64,000 bases of DNA from Sulfurivermis fontis (lineage in GTDB: Bacteria > Pseudomonadota > Gammaproteobacteria > Thiohalomonadales > Thiohalomonadaceae): NCBI RefSeq assembly GCF_004001245.1, contig NZ_AP018724.1:2348501-2412500 (forward strand), read 5' to 3'. The translations under genes and the position numbers were made by a program. The notes under the pieces are model-generated. The model was given only the letters and a program-made list of their open reading frames with translations. It was not told the DNA's origin and made no database searches. Of the stretch, positions 56,267 through 64,000 are shown one piece after another. Each line of letters starts with the position of its first letter. The stretch's first letter is position 1.

Positions 56267-56707
56267 TTAAGCGCGGATATTGACGCCGATGGTTTGGCCC
56301 TGCTGGCGCTGCATGATCGACATGGCCGATTGCAGCATCTTCAAGGTTGTCTCGTCATTGCGCGATAGCGCGCCCTCGATGCCATCACGAACCTTCTGCG
56401 TGAAGTCGTACCGCGTCCCGTCGCTCTCGGCCCCCAGCTCGCCGCCCAGGCCGCCTACCGGCATTTTCATGGTCATCGCCATGAAAGGTCGGCTGTCATC
56501 GAGCGACATTTCTCCGCTGCGGATTTGAGTATTCACCCAATCGCGCATTTCCAGGCGGGTCATGCTGGTGAAATCGGCCTGCTTGGTGCTGTCGGCTTGG
56601 GTAGCTGTCAGCGCAGCCGAAAACGACGCGCCGGCCGAGCGGTCAGCCGCCGATGCCTGCGGGCGCTGGCTCGTGTATAGGTAGCTTGTTCCTGCATCGA
56701 CTCTCAT
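56267..56707 (-). CDS. Hypothetical protein, 146 residues
   Basis: An N-terminal Ser/Ala-rich disordered part (about 1-40) is followed by a compact helical domain: SMTRLEMRDWVNTQIRSGEM, SLDDSRPFMAMTMKMPVG, then FTQKVRDGIEGALSRNDETTLKMLQSAMSIM. I have a recollection of similar proteins in pseudomonad and xanthomonad accessory regions but no function. No signal peptide. It sits alone inside the 24-bp inverted repeat. Confidence 0.6.
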   Translation of the reverse strand: MRVDAGTSYLYTSQRPQASAADRSAGASFSAALTATQADSTKQADFTSMTRLEMRDWVNTQIRSGEMSLDDSRPFMAMTMKMPVGGLGGELGAESDGTRYDFTQKVRDGIEGALSRNDETTLKMLQSAMSIMQRQQGQTIGVNIRA

Positions 56708-57532
56708 CTAACCCTCCTTCCCACGGTAATCACGGCACCATACCCCTGCAAAACTTGCGCCAGGGTTGTGTTTAGGATCACCGCCATGGACAAATAGCCT
56801 TAATTTCCCATGAATCTGTGCTCTTTGAAGGCAGGAATAGCAAGGGGATAGGCTTCGTGCTCAGGGGATCAAGCGGCCAAGAGCGGCAAACTGTTGCCGG
56901 CAAGCCGGCACCTTTTGCCTACGCGACGCATTGGTGACGCCGGCAGCTCGGCCAGGTCGCCGCCGTGTCACCATCGGGAACGATAGGAATAGTAATAGTC
57001 CTACTACTATTATTCTTATCCACTACCCTACTCCGCGCTTCGCTTGGGGCAAGCCCCTTCGGCTTGCATCCCGCGTCGGTTCTTGCCCGACTGGCTGCGG
57101 GGGCAGGGGTGGCGGGCTTCGCCCTTCGTCCCTCCCCCTTGCCGATAGGCTGCACGGCTTCCAGTGGCATCAAGGGTTCGCCCCGTCTGGCCCGTGTCCT
57201 CGCTGCGCTGCGGGCCGCACCAGCCAGCCGGGGCCGCTTCGCGCCCTTGACACCACTTCCAGCCAAACGGCCCCAGGTGCCCCGGTTTTCAAGTGGAAAG
57301 GGGGTCAAGGGTGAAACCGGAAGCCGCACGCGGAGCGCAGCCCGCAGGGCGAGCACCGAACGGGTGAGGATTTCAGGGGTAGTGTCCCAGGACGTGGTGT
57401 AAATCGAGGTTAGGAGGTCATCGCGGGTCTTCGTTAAGGTTGAAGAACAACGGGGTCAGGTCTTGCCTTTTGCCACCCGCCATTATGAAAAATGTGACAG
57501 ATTTATTTCCTCTCCCGTCACCACACACAACC
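56708..57532. other. 825-bp stretch without a convincing gene; possible ICE relic
   Basis: Overlapping open frames exist on both strands (about 56919-57402) but none has a domain or a ribosome site. The DNA from about 57030 to 57380 (CTTCGGCTTGCATCC, GCCGATAGGCTGCACGGC, GGTTTTCAAGTGGAAAGG, CGCAGCCCGCAGGGCGAGCA) reminds me of the leader next to the relaxase gene of ICEclc/PAGI-2-type elements. An AT-rich imperfect palindrome lies at 56986-57016. At 57380-57410 GTGTCCCAGGACGTGGTGTAA looks like an insertion-sequence end. All identifications are from memory. Confidence 0.4.
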
Positions 57533-57874
57533 CTACCCACCCAACACAACCTTCAAGCAGCCCACGAGTCCTTGCCGATCTTCATCACGCAACGTCCCCA
57601 TATGCTTGACGATCAGTTCTTTCTCTATGGTGGTTATCACCGGCTTTATGGCCGACGGCTTGAGCAGGCCGGCTGACTGCCAGTCCCGGATTACGATTTC
57701 GCCAACTGTAGAGGTTGGTTTTATCTGGCTGGTCACGGCCATAATGATGAGATCGGGCCGCTCAGCGTTGTAGGCAACGGAGCTGATGACGACGGCGGGG
57801 CGCTTCTTGGTGGCGGATTGGTCCGTAAAGGGGAATGGCACCAGGATGATGTCACCAAACTCAAAGCGAGTCAT
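57533..57874 (-). CDS. PemK/MazF-type endoribonuclease toxin
   Basis: 113 residues from ATG 57874; an ATG three codons earlier (57883) is possible. MazF/PemK fold with FEFGDIILVPFPFTDQ and KKRPAVVIS, AVTSQI in the middle and a C-terminal helix. Cuts mRNA until bound by its antitoxin. The start overlaps the antitoxin end by 14 bp, the normal order antitoxin then toxin. Confidence 0.85.
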   Translation of the reverse strand: MTRFEFGDIILVPFPFTDQSATKKRPAVVISSVAYNAERPDLIIMAVTSQIKPTSTVGEIVIRDWQSAGLLKPSAIKPVITTIEKELIVKHMGTLRDEDRQGLVGCLKVVLGG

Positions 57875-58070
57875 AGACGGCATCGTCCGGGTTATCCCAC
57901 ACCTTGCGCAGGCTCGGTTCCGCAGTCTTCATCGCGGCACGGGTAAGCTGATCGTCACGGTCGCGCTGATGCAGAAAATCGATAAAGTCCTCCACCTCGG
58001 CAATGCGCTCCGGCGGCAGGCTTTCGAGTTTGTCGATCAGGTCACGGATGTGATTGGGTTCGGTTGCCAT
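57861..58070 (-). CDS. Antitoxin partner (DUF2281-like)
   Basis: 69 residues: an N-terminal LIDKLESLPPERIAEVEDFIDFLHQR helix of DUF2281/VapB-like antitoxins and a C-terminal toxin-binding tail (SLRKVWDNPDDAVYDSL). ATG 58070 fits the family. It overlaps the toxin start. Probably autoregulates with the toxin from the 280-bp gap upstream, which carries a terminator for the pdh operon. Confidence 0.78.
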   Translation of the reverse strand: MATEPNHIRDLIDKLESLPPERIAEVEDFIDFLHQRDRDDQLTRAAMKTAEPSLRKVWDNPDDAVYDSL

Positions 58071-58181
58071 CGTGGTGTCCTCGCGTAGCCAGGGCCGTGG
58101 CATGCGCCCTCTTTTCTGCTGTGGACCAATTCCTTGTGCCAACTATGGGAAGTTGGGCAGTGATCGTCAAGTCTGGGAATG

Positions 58182-58204
58182 AAAACGGCGGCCATTGGCC
58201 GCCG
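58182..58204 (-). terminator. Intrinsic terminator of the pdh operon
   Basis: On the minus strand CGGCGGCC-AAT-GGCCGCCG followed by TTTTC, an 8-bp perfect stem 148 bp after the E2-E3 stop. The bases between (58205-58351) hold only CCCTCACCCTAGCCCTGG-type intergenic sequence. Confidence 0.75.
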
Positions 58205-58351
58205 CTTTGCTTATTGAACACCCCTCACCCTAGCCCTGGGCCACTTGCTCCCGGCGCGGCCAACCGACTAGATCCCTGTAGTCGTCTCCCTGGGGGAGTG
58301 AGAACGCCCCTCCCCAACCCTCCCCGCGTAGCAGGGAGGGAGTAAACAGGG

Positions 58352-61300
58352 TCAGGCAGTCTTCTTCGCCTTGCTCCGGCGCAGCCGCGACAGCAGCCTC
58401 CGGGCCAGTTCACCGAACAGCTCGGTCTGCGTCGGGTGCGGGTGGATGGCGTTGCCGACCTGCTCCAGGGTCATCCCGCCGCTGACCATCATCACCGCCT
58501 CGCCGATGAGGGTGTCGGTGTGGTCGGCCAGCAGGTGGACGCCGATGATCTTGTTGGTCGCCTTGTCGGCGACGATCTTGATGAGGCCGTGGGTCTCGCC
58601 GGTAATCATCGCCTTGGCGTCGATGTTGAGCGGGACCTTCACCTCGGCGGCGTCGATGCCTCTGGCCTTGGCCTGGTCCATGGACAGGCCGACGAAGCCG
58701 GCCTCGGGGCGGGTGAAGATGACGCCGCTGTCCTTGGTCTCGTCGTACTGCATGTCTTCGCCGAGGATGGTGGCGGCGGCGACGCGGCCCTGCTGGCCGG
58801 CAGTGTGGGCCAGCATGTAGCCGCCGATGACGTCGCCCACGGCGTAGATGTGCGGTACGCTGGTGCGACAGCGGCTGTCGGCCTTGATGACGCCGTTCTC
58901 CACCGCGACGCCGGCGTTGTCGAGCTTGAGCGGTTCCAGCAGCGGGCGCTTGCCGGTGGCCATCAGCACGTAGTCGCACTTGTAGCGCTGTTCGCCCGCG
59001 GCGGTTTCGTACACCAGGGTCATGGCGCCGGCCTTGCCCTTGACCGCCTTGGTGGCGGCATTGGTGACGATGGTCAGGCGCGGGTCGTTCTCCAGCACGG
59101 CGATGAGAGTCCTGGCGATCTCCGGTTCCACTTCCGCCAGCACGCGCTCGTGGCGTTCCAGCAGCAGCACCTCGCTGCCGAAGTCCTGGAAGATCTGCGC
59201 CATCTCCATGCCGATGGCGCCGCCGCCGACGATGCCGAGGCGCTTGGGCACCTTGGGCAGGGACCAGACGGTGTCGGAGGTGAGCACGCCGCCGGCCTCG
59301 ACGCCCTCGCGCGCGCCGGGGATCGGCGGCACGAAGGGCGGCGCGCCGGTGGCGATGACGGCGCAGCCGAAGGTGATCCGGCGGCCGGCGCTGCCGTCGC
59401 CGTGGCGGGCGCGGTGGTGCGGGTCGTCGCTGTTGCCGGAGGTATCGACGAACAGGCGGTGGTCGGTTTCGAAGGAGGCGAAGCCCTGGATGACGTCGAT
59501 CTTCACGCCCTTGTCGGTCTTGAGCGCCAGGCTGCCGCGCTCCTCCAGCACGCTGCGGCGATGCTGCTCCAGCTTCTCCCAATCGAGTTTGGCCTTGTCG
59601 GTGCCGACCACGCCGAGCAGGGCGTCTCCGCCGCGGTCGCGCAGACGATCGGCGGCGGCGCGCCAGGCCTTGGAGGGGATGCAGCCGCGCCACAGGCATT
59701 CACCGCCGGGGAACGGCGCGTCGTTGATCATCGCCACCTTGAGGCCGTGGCCGGCCAGGTCGCGGGCGCAGTCTTCGCCGCCGGGGCCGCCGCCGATGAC
59801 GACGACGTCATAATCCCAGTTGCCCTCCGGTATCGCCGGGCCCAGTGATCCCATCCATTCCTCCGGTTGTTCTATTTTGTTTTTCAGCGTGTTGAGGAAC
59901 AACGCCACCTCGGCGCCGTTCACCACGCGATGGTCGGCGGTGAGGGTGAGCGGCATGCCGTCGGCACCGGCGGCGGCGATGGCCAGGATCGCGGCGGTGC
60001 CCGGCGTCGGGATGGCGTCGAAATACGAAACGCCGAGCATACCCATATTGGACACCATAAAGGTAGGGTTGGCGTACTCTTCCGGCGCCAGGCGGCGTTT
60101 GCGCGCCCGTTCCACTAGCCCCTTCCAGGCCTCGTGCAGTTCTTCCAGCGAACGTGCCTCGCAGTGGCGCAGCACCGGCACCACCAGGCCGCCGCCGTCG
60201 GCGGAGACGGCCATGCCGATGTCCACCTGCGTGCGCTCTACCAGCTTGTCCACCGGCTGGTAGGCCCAGTTGATGCTCGGGTGATGGCGGATCGCCTCGG
60301 CGCAGGCCTTGGCGATGGCGACGGTCACCGACACGCCCTTGCGCTTGGCCGCCTTGAGCAGGGCGTCGGGCTTGGCGTTCATGCTGACGCGGAAGGTCGG
60401 CATGGTGAGCGAGGCGGTCATGGAGTGGCTGACCGCCTTTTCCATCGCCGTCATGGGACGGCCGTGGCCGGGCACCTGGATCTCGGGCATCGCGTGCGCC
60501 GGCACCGCCGGGGCGACTTCGGTGGGACGCTCGATGGGCTGGGCGCGGCGCACGTCGTCGGCGGTGATCTCGCCGCTCGGGCCGCTGCCCTTCAGGTTGT
60601 TGAGATTGACGTGCAGGCTGGCGGCGAGCTGGCGCGCCAGCGGCGTGGCCGTCTTGTTGTGCGGACGTGGCGCGGGGGGCACAGAGGCAAGCGGCGCCGC
60701 GGCAGACACCGGGACCGGAGCAGACGCCGCCGGTTCCGCCTTTCGCGCCGGCGCGGCGCTGGCCGCGGCGGTGTCGCGCACCACCTGCTCGGCGCTCTCC
60801 ACCAGATAGGCCATGGGCTGGCCGACCTGCACCACCGAATCCGCCGCCACCATCGGCCCGGACAGCCAGCCCTCGCGGAATACCTCGACATCCATGATCG
60901 CCTTGTCGGTTTCCACCTGGGCGACGATGTCGCCGCGGCTGACCTTGTCGCCTATCTTCTTCTCCCAGCTCACCACCACGCCCTCGGTCATGGTGTCGGA
61001 GAGCTGCGGCATCTTGATGACGTGCACACAGCCGGCCGGTTCGCCGGCGCGGGCATCGGGGCCGTGTTCCAGCTCGACCTTGCGCGGCAACTCGCGTGCG
61101 CTCGCCGGCGGCGCCTCGCCCACCTCGCCGTGGCGCTGCACCAGCTCCGGCGCCTCCACCAGATAACCGATGGCCTCGCCCACAGGCACGCTGGAATCGA
61201 TGGCCGCCAGCGGACCGGACAGCCAGCCGTCGCGGAATACCTCGACATCCATGATCGCCTTGTCGGTCTCCACCGTGGCGACGATGTCGCCGCGGCTGAC

Positions 61301-61393
61301 CTTGTCGCCGATCTTCTTCTCCCAGCTCACCACCACACCCTCGGTCATGGTGTCGGAAAGCTGCGGCATTTTAATGATGTACGGTTCGGACAT
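58352..61393 (-). CDS. Pyruvate dehydrogenase E2-E3 fusion with two lipoyl domains
   Basis: 1013 residues joining dihydrolipoyl acetyltransferase (E2) and dihydrolipoyl dehydrogenase (E3). Lipoyl domains at about 4-80 and 123-199 each have VETDKAIMDVEV (Lys45 and Lys164); their DNA is nearly identical over about 165 bp. Peripheral-subunit-binding domain TATPLARQLAASL at about 255-290. E2 catalytic domain to about 545 ends TADHRVVNGAE, where the usual HRxxDG has Asn for Asp. E3 from about 560 has VVVIGGGPGG, redox CLWRGC and final HPHPTQTE. Last gene of the operon; 88-bp repeat-filled gap from pdhB. Confidence 0.95.
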   Translation of the reverse strand: MSEPYIIKMPQLSDTMTEGVVVSWEKKIGDKVSRGDIVATVETDKAIMDVEVFRDGWLSGPLAAIDSSVPVGEAIGYLVEAPELVQRHGEVGEAPPASARELPRKVELEHGPDARAGEPAGCVHVIKMPQLSDTMTEGVVVSWEKKIGDKVSRGDIVAQVETDKAIMDVEVFREGWLSGPMVAADSVVQVGQPMAYLVESAEQVVRDTAAASAAPARKAEPAASAPVPVSAAAPLASVPPAPRPHNKTATPLARQLAASLHVNLNNLKGSGPSGEITADDVRRAQPIERPTEVAPAVPAHAMPEIQVPGHGRPMTAMEKAVSHSMTASLTMPTFRVSMNAKPDALLKAAKRKGVSVTVAIAKACAEAIRHHPSINWAYQPVDKLVERTQVDIGMAVSADGGGLVVPVLRHCEARSLEELHEAWKGLVERARKRRLAPEEYANPTFMVSNMGMLGVSYFDAIPTPGTAAILAIAAAGADGMPLTLTADHRVVNGAEVALFLNTLKNKIEQPEEWMGSLGPAIPEGNWDYDVVVIGGGPGGEDCARDLAGHGLKVAMINDAPFPGGECLWRGCIPSKAWRAAADRLRDRGGDALLGVVGTDKAKLDWEKLEQHRRSVLEERGSLALKTDKGVKIDVIQGFASFETDHRLFVDTSGNSDDPHHRARHGDGSAGRRITFGCAVIATGAPPFVPPIPGAREGVEAGGVLTSDTVWSLPKVPKRLGIVGGGAIGMEMAQIFQDFGSEVLLLERHERVLAEVEPEIARTLIAVLENDPRLTIVTNAATKAVKGKAGAMTLVYETAAGEQRYKCDYVLMATGKRPLLEPLKLDNAGVAVENGVIKADSRCRTSVPHIYAVGDVIGGYMLAHTAGQQGRVAAATILGEDMQYDETKDSGVIFTRPEAGFVGLSMDQAKARGIDAAEVKVPLNIDAKAMITGETHGLIKIVADKATNKIIGVHLLADHTDTLIGEAVMMVSGGMTLEQVGNAIHPHPTQTELFGELARRLLSRLRRSKAKKTA

Positions 61394-61403
61394 AGCATCA
61401 GTT

Positions 61404-61492
61404 CCAGGTTTCAAGTTACAAGTTTCAAGTCTCAAGACAGGCCGCGCTTGCGCGCGCCAACCACTTGCTACTTGCCACTTGTCACTTGCCAC
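61404..61492. repeat. Family-A heptad repeat with facing arms between pdhB and E2-E3
   Basis: Units TTTCAAG TTACAAG TTTCAAG TCTCAAG are followed by the complementary CACTTGC TACTTGC CACTTGT CACTTGC, so a heptad-periodic stem can form around GCCGCGCTTGCGCGCGCC. The right arm supplies the last Lys codon and TGA of pdhB. It lies within an operon, so it is not a simple terminator. Confidence 0.85.
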
Positions 61493-62465
61493 CGATCATT
61501 TTCAGGACGGCGGCAACGACGTCCCTGGCGTTGGGGATGGAGGCCTTTTCCAGTGTATGGTTGAACGGCGTCGGCACCATCTTCGCCGACACGCGCACCG
61601 GGGCGGCGTCCAGTTCGAAGAAGCATTCTTCGTTGATGATCGCCATCACCTCGGCGCCGACGCCCACCGGCGCCTCGGCCTCCTCGACGATCACCGCGCG
61701 GTGGGTCTTGCTCACCGACTCGCGGATGCCGGCGCGGTCCAGCGGCGACAGCGCGTAGAGATCGACCACCTCGGCCTCGATGCCGTGCTGCTTGGACAGG
61801 ATCTCGGCCGCCTGCATGCTCCAGTGCACGGAGATGTTGTAGCCGAACAGGGTGACGTCGCGGCCCTGGCGCGTGACCTCGGAGCCTTCCAGCGGATGGA
61901 AGTATTCGCCGTCCGGCACCTCGCCCTTCATGTTGTACATCAGCTCGTGTTCGTTGATGAACACCGGGTCGTTGCAGCGCACTGCGCTCTTCAGCAGACC
62001 GTAGGCCTGCTTCGGATTGGACGGCGTCACCACGCGCAGGCCGGCGATCCCCATGAACACCTTCTCCATACGCGCCGAGTGCTGCGCGCCGAGCTGGTGG
62101 GCGGTGCCGCCCGGCGAGCGGATCACCACCGGCGCTGCGAGCTGGCCGCCGGACATGTAGCGCACCTTGGCGGCGGAGTTGAAGATCTGGTCCATCGCCA
62201 GCCAGGCGAAATTCACCGACATCAGCTCGATGATCGGGCGCACGCCGAGGAACGACGCGCCGATACCGAGACCAACGAAACTGTTTTCGGAGATCGGCGT
62301 GTCGATGACGCGCTGCGGGCCGTATTTGTCATACAGGCCCTTGGTGGCCTTGTAGGTGCCGCCGGCCACGCCGATGTCCTCGCCCATGGCGATCACCAGC
62401 GGATCGCGCGCCATCTCTTCATCGTGGGCGCGACGGATCGCTTCCCAGTACATCATCTCGGCCAT
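61482..62465 (-). CDS. pdhB: Pyruvate dehydrogenase E1 beta subunit
   Basis: 327 residues of the heterotetrameric E1 type. Motifs: GEDIGVAGGTYKATKGL, ISENSFVGLGIGAS, HSARMEKVFMG and the C-terminal VEEAEAPVGVGAEV. With E1 alpha it decarboxylates pyruvate on TPP and acetylates lipoyl groups of E2. The ATG directly abuts the pdhA stop codon. Its stop codon lies in the heptad repeat. Confidence 0.95.
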   Translation of the reverse strand: MAEMMYWEAIRRAHDEEMARDPLVIAMGEDIGVAGGTYKATKGLYDKYGPQRVIDTPISENSFVGLGIGASFLGVRPIIELMSVNFAWLAMDQIFNSAAKVRYMSGGQLAAPVVIRSPGGTAHQLGAQHSARMEKVFMGIAGLRVVTPSNPKQAYGLLKSAVRCNDPVFINEHELMYNMKGEVPDGEYFHPLEGSEVTRQGRDVTLFGYNISVHWSMQAAEILSKQHGIEAEVVDLYALSPLDRAGIRESVSKTHRAVIVEEAEAPVGVGAEVMAIINEECFFELDAAPVRVSAKMVPTPFNHTLEKASIPNARDVVAAVLKMIGGK

Positions 62466-63458
62466 TTAGCGCACGCCTCCCTTCACGTAAGGATCGTTCT
62501 CGGCAAGAACATATTTCTCCAATTCTTCCACCTTCGGTTCCGGCGAGTTCTCGGCATAGGGAATGATCTCGTTTTCGATCTCGGCAAAGATTTCCTGGTC
62601 CATGGCCTCGTAATCGGCCTGGGTGAGCTCGCCGGCGGTGATCAGGCGATCGCGCAGGATGATGATCGGGTCGCGCTTACCCCACTCCGCCACCTCCTCC
62701 TTGCTGCGGTAGGCGCCGGAGTCGGACATGGAGTGGCCGCGGTAACGGTAGGTGCAAAGTTCAAGGAAGTACGGCCCCTGACCGGAACGCACATAGTCCA
62801 CCGCGGTCTTGGCCGCGGCATATACCTTCTCAATGTCCTGGCCGTCGGTCTGGTTCGATGTGATGTCGTAAGCGCAGGCACGTTTGTATTGGTCGGTCAC
62901 GGCGGTGGAGCGGTGGGTAGCCGTACCGATGCCGTACAGGTTGTTCTCGCACACGAACAGCACCGGCAGATTCCACACCGCCGCCATGTTGAGGGTTTCG
63001 TGGAAGGTACCCTGGTTGTTGGCGGCGTCGCCCAGGAAGCAGATGGCGATCTCGTCGCCGCCCTTCATCTGGATCGCCTTGGCCATGCCGGCGGCCAGCG
63101 GGAACGGCCCGCCCACCAGGGCGTAGCCACCCATGAAACGCTTCGATACGTCGAACAGATGCATGGAGCCGCCGCGGCCCTTGCAGCAGCCGGTCTCCTT
63201 GGCGTACAGCTCGGCCATCACCGCCTTGGGGTCGACGCCGCACTTGATGGCGTGGATGTGGTCGCGGTAGCCGGTGATGACATAGTCGTAACCCGGCCGG
63301 GCCGCCTCCATCACACCGATGGCACAGGCCTCCTGGCCGGGGTAGAGATGCAGGAATCCGCCGATCTTGCGTTCGACGTAGGCCTCGTAGCAACGCTCTT
63401 CAAAGCGCCGCGCAAACAGCATTTCGCGCAGGACGCGTTTCTTATCTGCGGCGTTCAT
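62466..63458 (-). CDS. pdhA: Pyruvate dehydrogenase E1 alpha subunit
   Basis: 330 residues. TPP-binding motif GDAANNQGTFHETLNMAA (the GDG-NN pattern), GRGGSMHLFD, and the phospho-loop-like region YRYRGHSMSDSGAYRSKEE. GGGAGCACC precedes the ATG. First gene of pdhA-pdhB-E2/E3; this alpha/beta E1 type differs from the single-chain AceE of E. coli. A perfect palindrome lies in its leader. Confidence 0.95.
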   Translation of the reverse strand: MNAADKKRVLREMLFARRFEERCYEAYVERKIGGFLHLYPGQEACAIGVMEAARPGYDYVITGYRDHIHAIKCGVDPKAVMAELYAKETGCCKGRGGSMHLFDVSKRFMGGYALVGGPFPLAAGMAKAIQMKGGDEIAICFLGDAANNQGTFHETLNMAAVWNLPVLFVCENNLYGIGTATHRSTAVTDQYKRACAYDITSNQTDGQDIEKVYAAAKTAVDYVRSGQGPYFLELCTYRYRGHSMSDSGAYRSKEEVAEWGKRDPIIILRDRLITAGELTQADYEAMDQEIFAEIENEIIPYAENSPEPKVEELEKYVLAENDPYVKGGVR

Positions 63459-63516
63459 GGTGCTCCCTTGTTCTGTTGTTTCGCTGTGGTGTGCCTGTCC
63501 GCGCCGGAACGGGGCC

Positions 63517-63545
63517 GATACCGGGCACCCCGAAAGCCCGGTATC
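63517..63545. promoter_or_regulatory. Palindrome upstream of pdhA
   Basis: GATACCGGGC and GCCCGGTATC form a perfect 10-bp stem around a 9-base loop, about 60-90 bp before the pdhA start. It could be an operator or an attenuator. No T-run follows on either strand. A related CCCCGATACCC word lies at 63635. Confidence 0.5.
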
Positions 63546-63732
63546 ATCAGTGCTTCGCCGGGGTCAGTCAAGTTGACAACAACACTAGGTTATCAACAAC
63601 CCCATGAATAATAAGCTGGAAATCATTTTGCCGGCCCCGATACCCACACAGGGGCAACGTGATTAAACGGTCGCGGCATCCGATATACTCCTATAGCTTA
63701 GAAAATTACTGGTAATTAGCACGGAACCCTTC

Positions 63733-64000
63733 ATGGAGGAGATGCGACACATCGCCGAGCAGTGGCTCAAGGCCTATGCCTATACCGTGGCCACCAGCAA
63801 CATCGACGCCCACCTGGACCTGATCTCCCGGCGCCTGCAGGTGGTGGGCATCAGCCGCGACGGCTTTCTGGAATACCGCGAGTGGGCCAAGCGGCGGCGC
63901 AACGACATGGAAAAGCGCCGCCTGCTGCGCGTCGCCTACCACAATCTGGTGATGGGCCAGTGCAGTCCGGGGCGGATGCGCTTCACGGTCGAGGAGACCA
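63733..64000 (+). CDS. Hypothetical protein, partial at window edge
   Basis: 89 codons, open at the right edge. ATG at 63733 or 63742 (MEEMRHIAEQWLKAYAYTVA). The part seen is helical and basic (EYREWAKRRRNDMEKRRLLRVAYHNLVMGQCSPGRMRFTVEE). An NTF2/SnoaL-like fold is possible but not shown. A -10-like TATACT lies at 63684-63689. Confidence 0.55.
   Translation, partial: MEEMRHIAEQWLKAYAYTVATSNIDAHLDLISRRLQVVGISRDGFLEYREWAKRRRNDMEKRRLLRVAYHNLVMGQCSPGRMRFTVEET

Larger units (their letters stand above)
56033..57474. repeat. Perfect 24-bp inverted repeat bounding 1.4 kb
   Basis: 56033-56056 (starts GGCAAAAGGCAAGACC, ends TGACCCCG) is repeated as the exact reverse complement at 57451-57474. The bounded segment holds a fragment ORF, a terminator, one hypothetical gene and a non-coding GC-rich stretch. 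GGGGTCAG-type words like this are, from memory, common beside REP-type elements in Gammaproteobacteria. Confidence 0.85.

Noticed and set aside
56919-57402. Overlapping frames of about 130-145 codons on both strands, one beginning with a membrane-like helix
   Set aside because: No ribosome site, and composition follows GC skew on both strands. It is better explained as a non-coding relic, described as such.
58436-63611. Long plus-strand frames over the pdh operon
   Set aside because: Antisense shadows with reversed GC-rich composition; all recognised PDH motifs are on the minus strand.

Overview
The window comes from a GC-rich gammaproteobacterium, most likely a chemolithotrophic sulfur oxidiser of the Chromatiales/Ectothiorhodospirales type. 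The lptGF / pepA-holC-valS block, MotY, LPS-export genes and UPF0149 point to Gammaproteobacteria. A flavocytochrome c sulfide dehydrogenase (fccAB) beside a nine-heme cytochrome c/b fusion points to sulfur metabolism. Almost everything is ordinary chromosomal core. No transposase, integrase, CRISPR array, rRNA or tRNA was seen.

Layout. 1-8 kb: end of a membrane sensor-like gene, argG, motY, a PQQ-type sugar dehydrogenase and purL, all on the minus strand. 8-12 kb: PAP2 phosphatase, an LtaS-like sulfatase, an RDD protein and carbonic anhydrase. 12-15 kb: a TPR/outer-membrane barrel gene coupled to a FecR-domain gene. 15-23 kb: lptG-lptF divergent from pepA-holC-(hypothetical)-valS. 23-30 kb: bacteriohemerythrin, alpha-glucan phosphorylase, UPF0149, tex and a VIT-like membrane protein. 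30-35 kb: polysaccharide deacetylase, marC-bax and a three-gene cluster ending in an inositol-phosphatase-like gene. 35-39 kb: FHA-adenylate cyclase, an orphan GspE/PilB ATPase and a copper chaperone gene broken by a small transposable element. 39-46 kb: nifJ with a GltD-like flavoprotein, then a methyltransferase and an SGNH lipoprotein. 47-54 kb: fccAB with the CbcL-like cytochrome, a TPR-PDZ lipoprotein and an omptin. 55-58 kb: nitroreductase, a decayed accessory patch bounded by a 24-bp inverted repeat, and a PemK-type toxin-antitoxin pair. 58-64 kb: pyruvate dehydrogenase operon pdhA-pdhB-(E2-E3 fusion).

The main unexplained structure is intergenic. (1) A non-coding IS5-like MITE family occurs in about eight copies. 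Its ends start GGAAG(C/G)TCTGAATAAGT, it makes 4-bp duplications of YTA(R/T) type, and its interior is a chain of five hairpins. One copy splits a PCuAC copper chaperone gene, two sit exactly on stop codons, and one is only a 28-bp hairpin. (2) Three families of intergenic inverted repeats have arms built from short tandem units: 7-mers of ACTTGTC type, 7-mers of CTCGTAC type and 10-mers of ATTTGCGTCC type. They lie at gene ends and sometimes provide the stop codon. (3) A TGTCATGACA operator cluster lies upstream of the sulfide-dehydrogenase/cytochrome operon.

Functionally, the operon at 47.9-51.8 kb probably moves electrons between periplasmic sulfide oxidation and the membrane quinone pool. 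NifJ with the GltD-like ferredoxin oxidoreductase, and the separate pyruvate dehydrogenase complex, give two routes at the pyruvate/acetyl-CoA node.
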